Assembly (NCBI GenBank): GCA_900550185.1
Contig: URRN01000059.1
Span: forward strand, 1 to 11,242
Length of the DNA: 11,242 nt
Reading direction: 5' to 3'
Source: an uncultured Collinsella sp.
GTDB taxonomy: Bacteria > Actinomycetota > Coriobacteriia > Coriobacteriales > Coriobacteriaceae
Both the position numbers and the translations under genes were made by a program. Positions 5,690-11,242 of this stretch are shown here, piece by piece; within the stretch, counting starts at the first letter, position 1, and each line of letters begins with the position of its first letter. Under the pieces are notes generated by a model. The model did no database searches. It saw only the letters and a list, made by a program, of their open reading frames with translations, and was not told where the DNA came from.

Positions 5690-6466
5690 CTAATACGTCT
5701 CTATGGGTGGCTGCTTGAGCCGCTGCGACAGAGCCCTGTTGTTGGGGCAGTACGTGTCGAGCAGCGCGTGAAACCGATGATTGTGGCTCGGCTCGAGCAG
5801 GTGGACGAGCTCGTGGGCGACAACCATGTCAAGGCACTCGACGGGGTAGGCGGCAAGTTCTCGTGCGATGCGAATGGCGCCGGTTTTGGGCGTGCATGAT
5901 CCCCAGCGCGTTTTCATGCTGCGCACGGAAACGCGGGAAACGGCGACACCCATTGCGATTTCGTATGCGTGCACCATATCGCGCAGCGCCGATGTGACTT
6001 CGGACGTATAGAGCTGGTCGATGTGGGCTTGGAGCTCATCGGACGTTAGGCCGTCGAGGATTGCGTGCCGCTTGGTCTGTGGGCCTTCGTCCGATTCATC
6101 GGTACCCATAAAACTTGCGAAGGTGGCCTGTTTGGGTCGCGGTGCGGGTGATGCAAAGTTGTGATCGAGCGCATCCTGTACCGTGATGGGCTTGCCCCAA
6201 AGTGCAATGATGGACGAGGGACTGAGCGGCTCTCGCGCCGTCGCCTGACGTCGCTCACGCTGGGCAAGTCGGTTGACAATCCAGGCACTGTTGCGCTTTA
6301 CAAACGCTTCGATGCGCTCGCGGCTGGCGCCGAGCGGTGCACTGGCGTGGACCTCACCACTCGATGTGACGCGTAGGTTGAAGTTCTTGACGCGCTTTTT
6401 GGTAACTACGACGGGGATGGGCGTCCCATCCGGTCGGGATACGGAAATCGTAAACTGCTGCGTCAA
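5690..6466 (-). CDS. YgjP-type zinc metallopeptidase (DUF45/M48-like)
   Basis: A predicted cytosolic zinc metal-dependent hydrolase of the YgjP/SprT-like group, whose substrates are generally unknown. The 258-residue product ends with the family signature: RWGSC (187-191), AAYPVECLDMVVAHELVHL with HELVH at 218-222, and a third ligand His228 in a His-x3-Phe pattern. The N-terminal half carries the basic KKRVKNFNLRV segment common to the family. The frame opens far upstream, antisense to the dipeptidase end, so the start must be chosen: TTG 6466 has AAGGA (6473-6477) six bases ahead, while ATG 6499 sits inside a palindrome without a binding site. The gene follows the dipeptidase by 74 bp on the same strand and converges on folB with only six bases between stops. 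Confidence 0.88.
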   Translation of the reverse strand: MTQQFTISVSRPDGTPIPVVVTKKRVKNFNLRVTSSGEVHASAPLGASRERIEAFVKRNSAWIVNRLAQRERRQATAREPLSPSSIIALWGKPITVQDALDHNFASPAPRPKQATFASFMGTDESDEGPQTKRHAILDGLTSDELQAHIDQLYTSEVTSALRDMVHAYEIAMGVAVSRVSVRSMKTRWGSCTPKTGAIRIARELAAYPVECLDMVVAHELVHLLEPSHNHRFHALLDTYCPNNRALSQRLKQPPIETY

Positions 6467-6488
6467 AAGCGGTCCTTCAGATTGGGGA

Positions 6489-6524
6489 CGGGCCGGCATG
6501 TCGACCGTTCGGCATGCCGGCCCG
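6489..6524 (-). other. 12-bp palindrome between dipeptidase and metallopeptidase genes
   Basis: CGGGCCGGCATG (6489-6500) is perfectly complementary to CATGCCGGCCCG (6513-6524) with a 12-base loop. No T tract follows on either strand, so it is not a standard terminator. On the minus-strand transcript it lies just before the metallopeptidase ribosome binding site and could protect or attenuate the mRNA. Confidence 0.6.
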
Positions 6525-6540
6525 CTCAAGGGATGTGAAA

Positions 6541-7554
6541 TTAATAACGCTCGAAGAAGGCAAGCGCGTTGTCGCTGCAGAGCTTTTGCATCACGGTCTT
6601 GCCAAAATGCTTGGAAAGCATGTTCTGGAACTCGGGCATCTTGCTGGCATCGGAGAGGAAAGCGGGCACAGTGGCGCCGTCCCAGTCGCCGCCGAGCGCG
6701 ATGACGTCCTCGCCGCCCAGGTCGAGCCAGTGCTCGATATGTGCCGCCAGCTGGTCGAAGGTGACGTCTGCGGCGGTCTTGTCGGTTGCGCCGTTGGAAA
6801 GGAACTCGCTGCAGTAGTTGAGGCCGACGATGCCACCCATGTCGCGAATGGTGCGGAACTGGTCGTCGGTAAGGTTGCGTTTGGCGCCGCAAACCGCACG
6901 GGAGTTGGAGTGGCTGGCGACGAAGGGACGCGTGGCGCGGGCGACAACCTCGTCAAAGCACTCATCGTTGAGGTGGGAGACGTCGAGCACCATGCCGGCG
7001 TGCTCCATCTGCGTAAGCGCCTCGATGCCGGCGGCGGTGAGGCCGGCGTGGGTGTCGTGGCCGCTCGCGAGCGGTCCCTGCGCGTTCCAGCTGAGTGATG
7101 ACATGAGTACGCCCAGGCTCTTGAGCACCTCGATCAGCGCGGGGTCTTCGGCAAAGAACGTCGCGTTTTCGATGGTGTGGATGCAAGCGACCTTGCCGTC
7201 CTTGAGCGCAGGGCGAATGTCTGCCGCGCTGCGTACGTTGACCATGCGGTCGTGGTTGAGCATTGCCTGGCCGCTCATGTGTGCCATGATCTGCGCCTGG
7301 AAGCGCGCAGCGTGGGCGGTGGGAATCTCATCGGGGACAAACGTGGCGAAGCACTGTGCCCACGGCGTGTTGCCGATCTTTGCGAGCGAGATGGCGCAGG
7401 CGTTGCCCTCGATGAGGTCGAAATCTTGCGGATGCGTTTCGTCGCCGGGGAAATAACCGTCGGTGCCGGCGGTAAAGCGCAGGTCGAGATCGAGCGTGGC
7501 CCAGCCGATGCGGTCGGCGGTGTCGCAGTGTAGGTCAAATACGGGATATGCCAT
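6541..7554 (-). CDS. Membrane (renal-type) dipeptidase, family M19
   Basis: Hydrolyses dipeptides, in some members D-amino-acid containing or cyclic ones, at a two-zinc site. The 337-residue protein has the amidohydrolase-type metal motif His9-x-Asp11 (FDLHCDT), bridging Glu129 (HTIEN), His194 in DVSHLND, His215 in ASHSNSRAVCG followed by RNLTDDQ, and Asp290 in GGDWDG. These match the M19 metal ligands and catalytic aspartate in order. There is no signal peptide, so it should be cytoplasmic despite the family name. ATG 7554 has GGAGG (7559-7563) four bases upstream; an upstream ATG at 7584 would add ten residues without support. It is divergent from the FKBP gene and heads a two-gene unit with the YgjP-type peptidase, suggesting peptide turnover. 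Confidence 0.94.
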   Translation of the reverse strand: MAYPVFDLHCDTADRIGWATLDLDLRFTAGTDGYFPGDETHPQDFDLIEGNACAISLAKIGNTPWAQCFATFVPDEIPTAHAARFQAQIMAHMSGQAMLNHDRMVNVRSAADIRPALKDGKVACIHTIENATFFAEDPALIEVLKSLGVLMSSLSWNAQGPLASGHDTHAGLTAAGIEALTQMEHAGMVLDVSHLNDECFDEVVARATRPFVASHSNSRAVCGAKRNLTDDQFRTIRDMGGIVGLNYCSEFLSNGATDKTAADVTFDQLAAHIEHWLDLGGEDVIALGGDWDGATVPAFLSDASKMPEFQNMLSKHFGKTVMQKLCSDNALAFFERY

Positions 7555-7584
7555 GGTTCCTCCGGTTGCAGCGTTTCTTTGCAA

Positions 7585-7674
7585 ACTGTCTTTGAATTGT
7601 ATGACTAGGGTATAGTTAGCGCCATATGTTCACGGCGGCCCGCGTTGTGCGCCGCCCTTATCACGGAGGTTACC
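7585..7674. promoter_or_regulatory. Divergent promoter region for dipeptidase and FKBP genes
   Basis: The 120 bp between the two starts must hold both promoters. On the plus strand TATAGT (7611-7616) is a good -10 candidate, but TTGAAT (7592-7597) is only 13 bp away, too close for a standard -35. On the minus strand TACAAT (complement of 7596-7601) is a good -10 without a clear -35. The two candidates lie close together, so they could interfere with each other. GGCGGC (7634-7639) and GCCGCC (7651-7656) form a leader hairpin nine bases before the FKBP ribosome binding site GGAGGT (7665-7670). Confidence 0.4.
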
Positions 7675-8103
7675 ATGTCCAACCAGGGCAAGAAGGTCAA
7701 GACTCATTATCGCGGCACGCTCGACGACGGCACGCAGTTCGATAGCTCCTACGATCGCGGCGAGCCGCTGGAGTTCACCTGCGGCGCCGGTCAGATGATC
7801 AAGGGCTTCGACGCCGCTGTTGTCGACATGCAGGTGGGCGAGAAGAAGACCGTGCACATTCCTGCTGCCGATGCCTACGGCGAGCACAACCCCGAGATGG
7901 TTATTACCTTCCCGGCCGAACAGGTTCCCAACATCGAGCAGATCGAGAAGGGCATGAAGCTTTTCCTGTCCACGCCGAGCGGCATGCCCGTCCCCGCCGT
8001 GGTCATAGACGTAACGCCCGAGGCCGTGACGCTCGACGCCAACCACGAGCTGGCCGGCAAGGACCTCAACTTTGATATCGAGCTCGTTGAGGTCGAGGGT
8101 TAG
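7675..8103 (+). CDS. SlyD-like FKBP-type peptidyl-prolyl cis-trans isomerase
   Basis: Catalyses proline isomerisation and acts as a folding chaperone in the cytoplasm. The 142-residue product has the split FKBP domain of SlyD-type enzymes: strand and loop LDDGTQFDSSYDRGEPLEF (16-34), GAGQMIKGFDAAVVDMQVGEKKTV, an inserted flap (about 72-120), then the closing DANHELAGKDLNFDIELVEV. The insert-in-flap arrangement and the NHxLAGK motif are diagnostic of SlyD. Unlike Escherichia coli SlyD it lacks the His/Cys-rich metal-binding tail and ends right after the domain. ATG 7675 follows GGAGGT by four bases; an upstream frame extension to 7645 is unsupported. Three bases separate it from the UreE-like gene, so the two are cotranscribed. 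Confidence 0.93.
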   Translation: MSNQGKKVKTHYRGTLDDGTQFDSSYDRGEPLEFTCGAGQMIKGFDAAVVDMQVGEKKTVHIPAADAYGEHNPEMVITFPAEQVPNIEQIEKGMKLFLSTPSGMPVPAVVIDVTPEAVTLDANHELAGKDLNFDIELVEVEG

Positions 8104-8106
8104 AGT

Positions 8107-8685
8107 ATGCCTGAACGCTTGGTTTCGACGACATGCTTGGGAAATCTCAACGATCCGTCCTATGAACTCCTGCTTCGCCGGAAGTTGGGCGGCGTCTTTG
8201 AAGTTGACGAGCTGCTGCTCGATTGGGACCAGGCTGATGTATGCGCGCTTGTGGGCGTGACGGAGCTGGGGCGCACGGTCGATGTTCGGCTGGATGCTGC
8301 CGACGGCGGTCGTTTTACCGACGGCGACGTGCTCGCCATCGACCGTTCGGGCATGGTGCCCGTGGCGGTTGTCGTGCGCCTGCGCAGTGCCGAGGTTTAT
8401 TTGGTCGAAGTTGACCGCATGGACCCGATTGCGCTCGCGCATGCGTGCTGGGAGATCGGCAATATGCACGCGCCGCTTTTCCGAGGCGATTCGGACGAGT
8501 ATACCGTGCGCATGTATACGCCGGTGCAGCCTGTTTTGGGCCGCATGCTCCGGGGCGTCGAGGGCGTTCGGCTCTCGGTGGTTACCCGTGAACTCGATGC
8601 GGACCGGCGCTTTGCGTCGAGTGCGGCGGATGCCGTCGTGAGCATGGCTCCCGACTTTACCATCGTAAAAAAGACGCGCGGCTAA
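8107..8685 (+). CDS. UreE-like nickel metallochaperone
   Basis: A 192-residue protein with the two-domain layout of urease accessory protein UreE: an N-terminal beta domain (about 1-95, with DGDVLAIDRSGMVPVAV) and a C-terminal ferredoxin-like metal domain (about 96-165). The motif EIGNMHAPLF places His121 at the position of the conserved nickel-binding histidine (GNRHxPL in classical UreE), followed by MLRGVEGVRLSVV like the family's MLRGLGA segment. The histidine-rich tail of some UreE proteins is absent. In urease systems UreE hands nickel to UreG, but no urease gene is visible here, so the target may be another nickel enzyme. GAGGG (8094-8098) lies eight bases before the ATG, inside the end of the FKBP gene. 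The match is by motif only. Confidence 0.78.
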   Translation: MPERLVSTTCLGNLNDPSYELLLRRKLGGVFEVDELLLDWDQADVCALVGVTELGRTVDVRLDAADGGRFTDGDVLAIDRSGMVPVAVVVRLRSAEVYLVEVDRMDPIALAHACWEIGNMHAPLFRGDSDEYTVRMYTPVQPVLGRMLRGVEGVRLSVVTRELDADRRFASSAADAVVSMAPDFTIVKKTRG

Positions 8686-8767
8686 GCGCGTGTATACGCA
8701 AGGCGGGCTTTGAGGGGCGACCAATCAAGGTCCGTCTTGCTGTTGATAGGAGGCTTTGGGGAAGCAT

Positions 8768-9565
8768 ATGGGTCTTGAGGGAATCAAGCTGATTGCATGC
8801 GATTTGGACGGCACGTTGCTGCATCCGGGGGAGCGCGAGCTGCGTTCCGAGGCCTTTGAGCTTATCGATGAGCTGCATCGTCGTGGTATCGTGTTTATGC
8901 CGGCGAGTGGCCGTCAATATGCGAGCTTGCGCTACCTGTTTGCCCCGGTGGCCGATGAGCTCGCCTATGTATGCGAAAACGGAACCCTGGTGATGAGCGA
9001 GGGGCGTGCCGTCGTCAAGCGTTCCATGGAGCGTAGCCTTGCTATGGTTATCGCGAATACCGTGGTTGCGTATCCCCATACCGACATGACCCTTTCGTGT
9101 GAGGGGCACATCTACACCATGAGCGGCAACGATGCGTTCGTCGACCATTTGCGCTATGAGGTCCACTGCGATGTGGCGGTGGTCGACCGTCCTGAGGACA
9201 TCGACGAGGACGTCATTAAGATTGCCTTCCAGACGCCCGAGGTGGATCAGCCGGCGGCCCTGGAGTATTTTGAGCGCCTCTTTAGCGACCGTGTCGACGT
9301 GATGACGTCGGGAACCGAGTGGACGGACTTTATCGGCTTTGATTCGGGTAAGGGTTCCGCGCTTGCCGATTACGGTCGTGCCCTGGGAATTTCGCCCGAC
9401 GAGATGATGGCGTTTGGCGATAACGAAAACGACCGCGACATGCTCAACGTCGTGGGCCATCCTTATCTAATGGAGAGCTGCAATCCCTCTATGCGTGGCA
9501 TCAACGACCGCGTCCGCTACGTGCGCACGGTCGAAGAAGAACTGCGCCGCCTGCTCGCCGAGTAG
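8768..9565 (+). CDS. Cof-type HAD phosphatase (subfamily IIB)
   Basis: A cytoplasmic haloacid dehalogenase-superfamily phosphatase of the Cof/YidA kind, which typically removes phosphate from sugar phosphates or nucleotides. Motif I is CDLDGTLL with nucleophile Asp12 and acid Asp14; motif II Ser47 lies in PASGR; motif III Lys195 is in SGKGSAL; motif IV is GDNEND (217-222). The C2-type cap lies between, and the 265-residue length is normal. The start is uncertain: ATG 8768 is preceded by GGGGA (8758-8762) at five bases, while the strong AGGAGG (8748-8753) is 14 bases away and only two bases before an in-frame TTG (8756) that would add four residues. It is 82 bp after the UreE-like gene and convergent with perR. 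Substrate cannot be predicted. Confidence 0.93.
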   Translation: MGLEGIKLIACDLDGTLLHPGERELRSEAFELIDELHRRGIVFMPASGRQYASLRYLFAPVADELAYVCENGTLVMSEGRAVVKRSMERSLAMVIANTVVAYPHTDMTLSCEGHIYTMSGNDAFVDHLRYEVHCDVAVVDRPEDIDEDVIKIAFQTPEVDQPAALEYFERLFSDRVDVMTSGTEWTDFIGFDSGKGSALADYGRALGISPDEMMAFGDNENDRDMLNVVGHPYLMESCNPSMRGINDRVRYVRTVEEELRRLLAE

Positions 9566-9574
9566 ATATATGTG

Positions 9575-9632
9575 GCATGCCTAGGAATCTCTTTTTGCTG
9601 CAGAGTGCAGAAAGGTGGATTTTAAGGCATGT
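9575..9632. terminator. Imperfect palindrome between convergent HAD and perR genes
   Basis: GCATGCCT (9575-9582) pairs with AGGCATGT (9625-9632), and CTGCA (9598-9602) pairs with TGCAG (9606-9610) around GAG; between them AATC/GGATT and TTT/AAA add weak pairs. The whole stretch lies between two convergent stops (9565 and 9642), which fits a shared bidirectional terminator. The T tracts are inside the arms and not after them, so it is not a textbook one. Confidence 0.45.
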
Positions 9633-9641
9633 CCCGAACAT

Positions 9642-10022
9642 CTACCGGCAGTCGGGGCAGAGACCCTCGAAGATGGTGTAGTGCGACGTGACGTGCCAGC
9701 CGATTTGCTCGGATGCCTTGGCGTCGAGTTGGGCATCGAAGGGGAGCGGTACGTCGATGACGCGGCTGCACGAGGTGCAGATGATATGCGCATGCGGCTC
9801 GATCGTGCGATCGAAGCGGCTGCCGCCCGGCGTCTTGATGGAGAGGATCTCGCCGGCGTCGGCCAAGAGATTGAGATTGCGGTAGACCGTACCGCGGCTG
9901 ATTTTGTCATCCTGCGCGCGCACGGCGTTGTAGATTTCGTCGGCGGTGGGATGGTTATAGCTTTGGCGCACGGCGTCAAGAACCAGCTTTCGCTGCCTGG
10001 TATTCCTTCTTTGCACCGCCAT
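9642..10022 (-). CDS. perR: PerR-type peroxide-sensing repressor (Fur family)
   Basis: A 126-residue Fur-superfamily DNA-binding repressor. The winged helix (about 5-65) contains HPTADEIYNAV and GTVYRNLNLL, the family's recognition region. Four cysteines in two pairs (Cys82, Cys85, Cys122, Cys125) form the structural zinc site. His24, Asp71, His77, His79 and Asp90 correspond to His37, Asp85, His91, His93 and Asp104 of Bacillus subtilis PerR, which bind the regulatory Fe/Mn and mediate peroxide oxidation; the aspartate at 71 separates PerR from Fur. In that family, oxidation releases DNA and induces peroxide defence. AAGAGG lies eight bases before the start. The nearest genes are not obvious peroxide-defence genes, so the regulon is probably elsewhere. 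Confidence 0.87.
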   Translation of the reverse strand: MAVQRRNTRQRKLVLDAVRQSYNHPTADEIYNAVRAQDDKISRGTVYRNLNLLADAGEILSIKTPGGSRFDRTIEPHAHIICTSCSRVIDVPLPFDAQLDAKASEQIGWHVTSHYTIFEGLCPDCR

Positions 10023-10058
10023 GCGCCTCGCCTCTTTTCTATCAACGGTCGTAGGTAA

Positions 10059-10087
10059 ATGATACCGTATTTAGCACACAATACTAA
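10059..10087 (-). promoter_or_regulatory. Possible perR promoter and operator
   Basis: On the minus strand TTAGTA (complement of 10082-10087) and TATCAT (complement of 10059-10064) make a weak -35/-10 pair with a 17-bp spacer. GTATT (10067-10071) and AATAC (10080-10084) form an inverted repeat with an eight-base centre inside it. Such a site is placed well for autoregulation, but it does not closely match the PerR box consensus TTATAATNATTATAA. Confidence 0.3.
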
Positions 10088-10494
10088 TAACGAGGCGTGA
10101 AACCGTCTTCATTGGCAAGTGGGGCTCGGGCCTGGGCGTCTACGAGGCGAAAACGCGTTCCCATACGCTCGTAGGAGGCATGAAGCGCCTCGAGATGAGA
10201 TAGGATATTTGCCGGAGCCCCCTGTATCTCCATCTCGACTGAGCCGTCTTCCATGTTACGCACCCAGCCGGTGAGCGCGCGTGCCTGCGCGAGGTTGGTG
10301 TTGGTAAAGCGAAAGCCAACGCCCTGGACTTGCCCCGCCCAGCGCAGGAAATAGCGCAGGGGAGTGTCTTGAGTGGCCTCGTCGCTTGCGAGCACAGTAA
10401 GCCTGCGGCGCAGCTCGAGCTCGACGTTTGATGGTTTTTGAGGCTCTCGACTGCCGCCGGTGACGCTGGAGAAGAACGTATCGAAGAGACCCAT
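10084..10494 (-). CDS. Acylphosphatase domain protein
   Basis: Acylphosphatases hydrolyse carboxyl-phosphate bonds such as those of acetyl phosphate or carbamoyl phosphate. The domain spans about residues 47-136: LRYFLRWAGQVQGVGFRF with catalytic Arg62, and TGWVRNMEDGSVEMEIQG with Asn80, 18 residues apart as in the classical enzymes (Arg23, Asn41). The total of 136 residues is longer than the usual 90-100 because of about 45 N-terminal residues (MGLFDTFFSSVTGGS, then charged sequence) of unknown role; they contain no clear signal peptide. ATG 10494 starts two bases after the stop of the upstream oxidoreductase gene, with only a weak AGG ahead, so translation is likely coupled. perR follows after 61 bp on the same strand. 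Confidence 0.88.
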   Translation of the reverse strand: MGLFDTFFSSVTGGSREPQKPSNVELELRRRLTVLASDEATQDTPLRYFLRWAGQVQGVGFRFTNTNLAQARALTGWVRNMEDGSVEMEIQGAPANILSHLEALHASYERMGTRFRLVDAQARAPLANEDGFTPRY

Positions 10495-10496
10495 AG

Positions 10497-11242
10497 CTAT
10501 GCCTGCTTGCCTGCGTCGGCTGGGAAGGTTATGCCGGCCTGCTGGCGCACGGCATCCATGATGCGCAGTGAGACGAGTGTGACATCGCGGTAGTGGCCAA
10601 GCTCGTGGCGTCCCGCCGGGGTCTCCCAAATCTCTTCCTTAACGTTATCGATGCCGCCGATGGCGGTGATAAAGTCTGTGAGTTCGTATTCCATAGTGTT
10701 GCTCGATTTGGGCAGGTCGAGCACGCGGCCGTTGTCTCCCTGTTCGCGCGGTGCCTCGGTCGCCGAGCCGCGTACGACGTCGCCGCGATAGTCGATGCGG
10801 ACGTTGCGGGGCGTGGACAGATGGTCGATCTGGATAGTGCCACGCTCGCCTTCGATCTGCGAGGGCAACAGGTCGTTCGTAATTTTGGAGTGCGCGAGCT
10901 CGACGGAGATACGGCCACCGCCGTAGCTGGCGAGGATGGAACCGCAGCCATCGATGGGGCCGTGCGTGAGCTGTCGCGTGGTGGGATCGAGCAGGGTGGT
11001 CATGCTCGTAAGGCCGGAGGGCATGCCAAAGATCTCGACCATGGGCTCGACGGTATAGACGCCAATGTCCATGAGGGAACCCGATGCCATATTGCAGTCG
11101 AAGATATTGGTGGCGCGTCCCGCGAGAATCTCGTTGTAGCGCGAGGAATACTTGCCAAAGCGCAATGAGGCGCGGCGGATGGGGGCGATCTCGCCCAGGG
11201 CGTCCTCGATGGCGTGGAAGGCGGGATCGTGGAGGGGACGCA
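10497..11242 (-). CDS. Gfo/Idh/MocA family oxidoreductase, 5' end outside window
   Basis: The 247 visible residues are the C-terminal part of an NAD(P)-dependent oxidoreductase of the glucose-fructose oxidoreductase/inositol dehydrogenase/MocA family, which act on sugars, inositols or related compounds. Visible are the FGKYSSRYNEILAG segment, the family motif GSLMDIGVYTVEPMVEIFG, and beta-sheet domain sequences such as GGGRISVELAHSK and IEGERGTIQIDHLSTPRN, ending with an aromatic and charged helix. The position often held by histidine after DIG is replaced by VY, as in several family branches. The N-terminal Rossmann domain and EKP motif lie beyond position 11242, so cofactor and substrate are unknown. 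The frame continues to the edge without a start; a TTG at 11165 is internal. It is coupled to the acylphosphatase gene. Confidence 0.9.
   Translation of the reverse strand, partial: RPLHDPAFHAIEDALGEIAPIRRASLRFGKYSSRYNEILAGRATNIFDCNMASGSLMDIGVYTVEPMVEIFGMPSGLTSMTTLLDPTTRQLTHGPIDGCGSILASYGGGRISVELAHSKITNDLLPSQIEGERGTIQIDHLSTPRNVRIDYRGDVVRGSATEAPREQGDNGRVLDLPKSSNTMEYELTDFITAIGGIDNVKEEIWETPAGRHELGHYRDVTLVSLRIMDAVRQQAGITFPADAGKQA

Noticed and set aside
6514..7098. 194-codon plus-strand frame opposite the dipeptidase
   Set aside because: Shadow of the M19 gene; Gly/Val/Ala-rich without motif.
8674..8691. ACGCGC/GCGCGT hairpin over the UreE-like stop codon as a terminator
   Set aside because: The stem is six base pairs and no T tract follows; it may be chance in GC-rich DNA.
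7630..8724. 364-codon minus-strand frame opposite FKBP and UreE-like genes
   Set aside because: Antisense shadow across two genes that have clear family motifs; composition is His/Arg/Ala-rich without domain pattern.
8657..9460. 267-codon minus-strand frame opposite the HAD phosphatase
   Set aside because: Shadow frame; the plus strand carries all four HAD motifs in order.

Overview
The window looks like chromosomal DNA from a strictly anaerobic, fairly GC-rich Gram-positive bacterium of the actinobacterial class Coriobacteriia. Collinsella or a close relative is my best guess, but it rests on recall of protein style and not on a search. The anaerobic class III ribonucleotide reductase pair, the PerR-type repressor, the strong purine-rich ribosome binding sites and the clostridial-like folate gene order all fit an obligate gut anaerobe. 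Most of the window is ordinary housekeeping DNA, and I see no phage, transposase, CRISPR or toxin-antitoxin locus.

Layout. 1-79: 3' end of a tRNA and its terminator. 80-440: gene-poor, less GC-rich DNA with a triple 12-bp repeat beside the tRNA and two weak minus-strand reading frames, possibly the worn edge of an old integration. 442-714: an NrdR-type promoter and a long leader for nrdD. 715-2937: nrdD. 2938-3364: an intergenic block with a long inverted repeat centred on the nrdD terminator, then a separate 86-bp hairpin that ends against the ribosome binding site of nrdG. 3365-3946: nrdG. 4013-5683: folE, an HD-domain hydrolase and folB, a partial folate operon. 5690-7554 (minus strand): an M19 dipeptidase followed by a YgjP-type metallopeptidase, convergent with folB. 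7585-7674: divergent promoter region. 7675-8685: a SlyD-like FKBP isomerase and a UreE-like nickel chaperone. 8768-9565: a Cof-type HAD phosphatase. 9575-9632: imperfect palindrome between convergent genes. 9642-11242 (minus strand): perR, an acylphosphatase, and the 3' part of a Gfo/Idh/MocA oxidoreductase cut by the window edge.

How the genes fit together. NrdG makes the glycyl radical on NrdD, and a candidate NrdR operator pair sits on the nrdD promoter. FolE makes dihydroneopterin triphosphate and FolB consumes dihydroneopterin. The HD hydrolase between them lies at the pathway step whose phosphatase is often unassigned, which makes it the most testable functional idea here. The FKBP-UreE pair suggests nickel handling without urease genes in view. 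PerR keeps every residue that defines a peroxide sensor in Bacillus subtilis PerR.

The least explained DNA is the nrdD-nrdG intergenic region. A diverged inverted copy of the end of nrdD appears to lie beyond the terminator, forming arms of about 80 bases.
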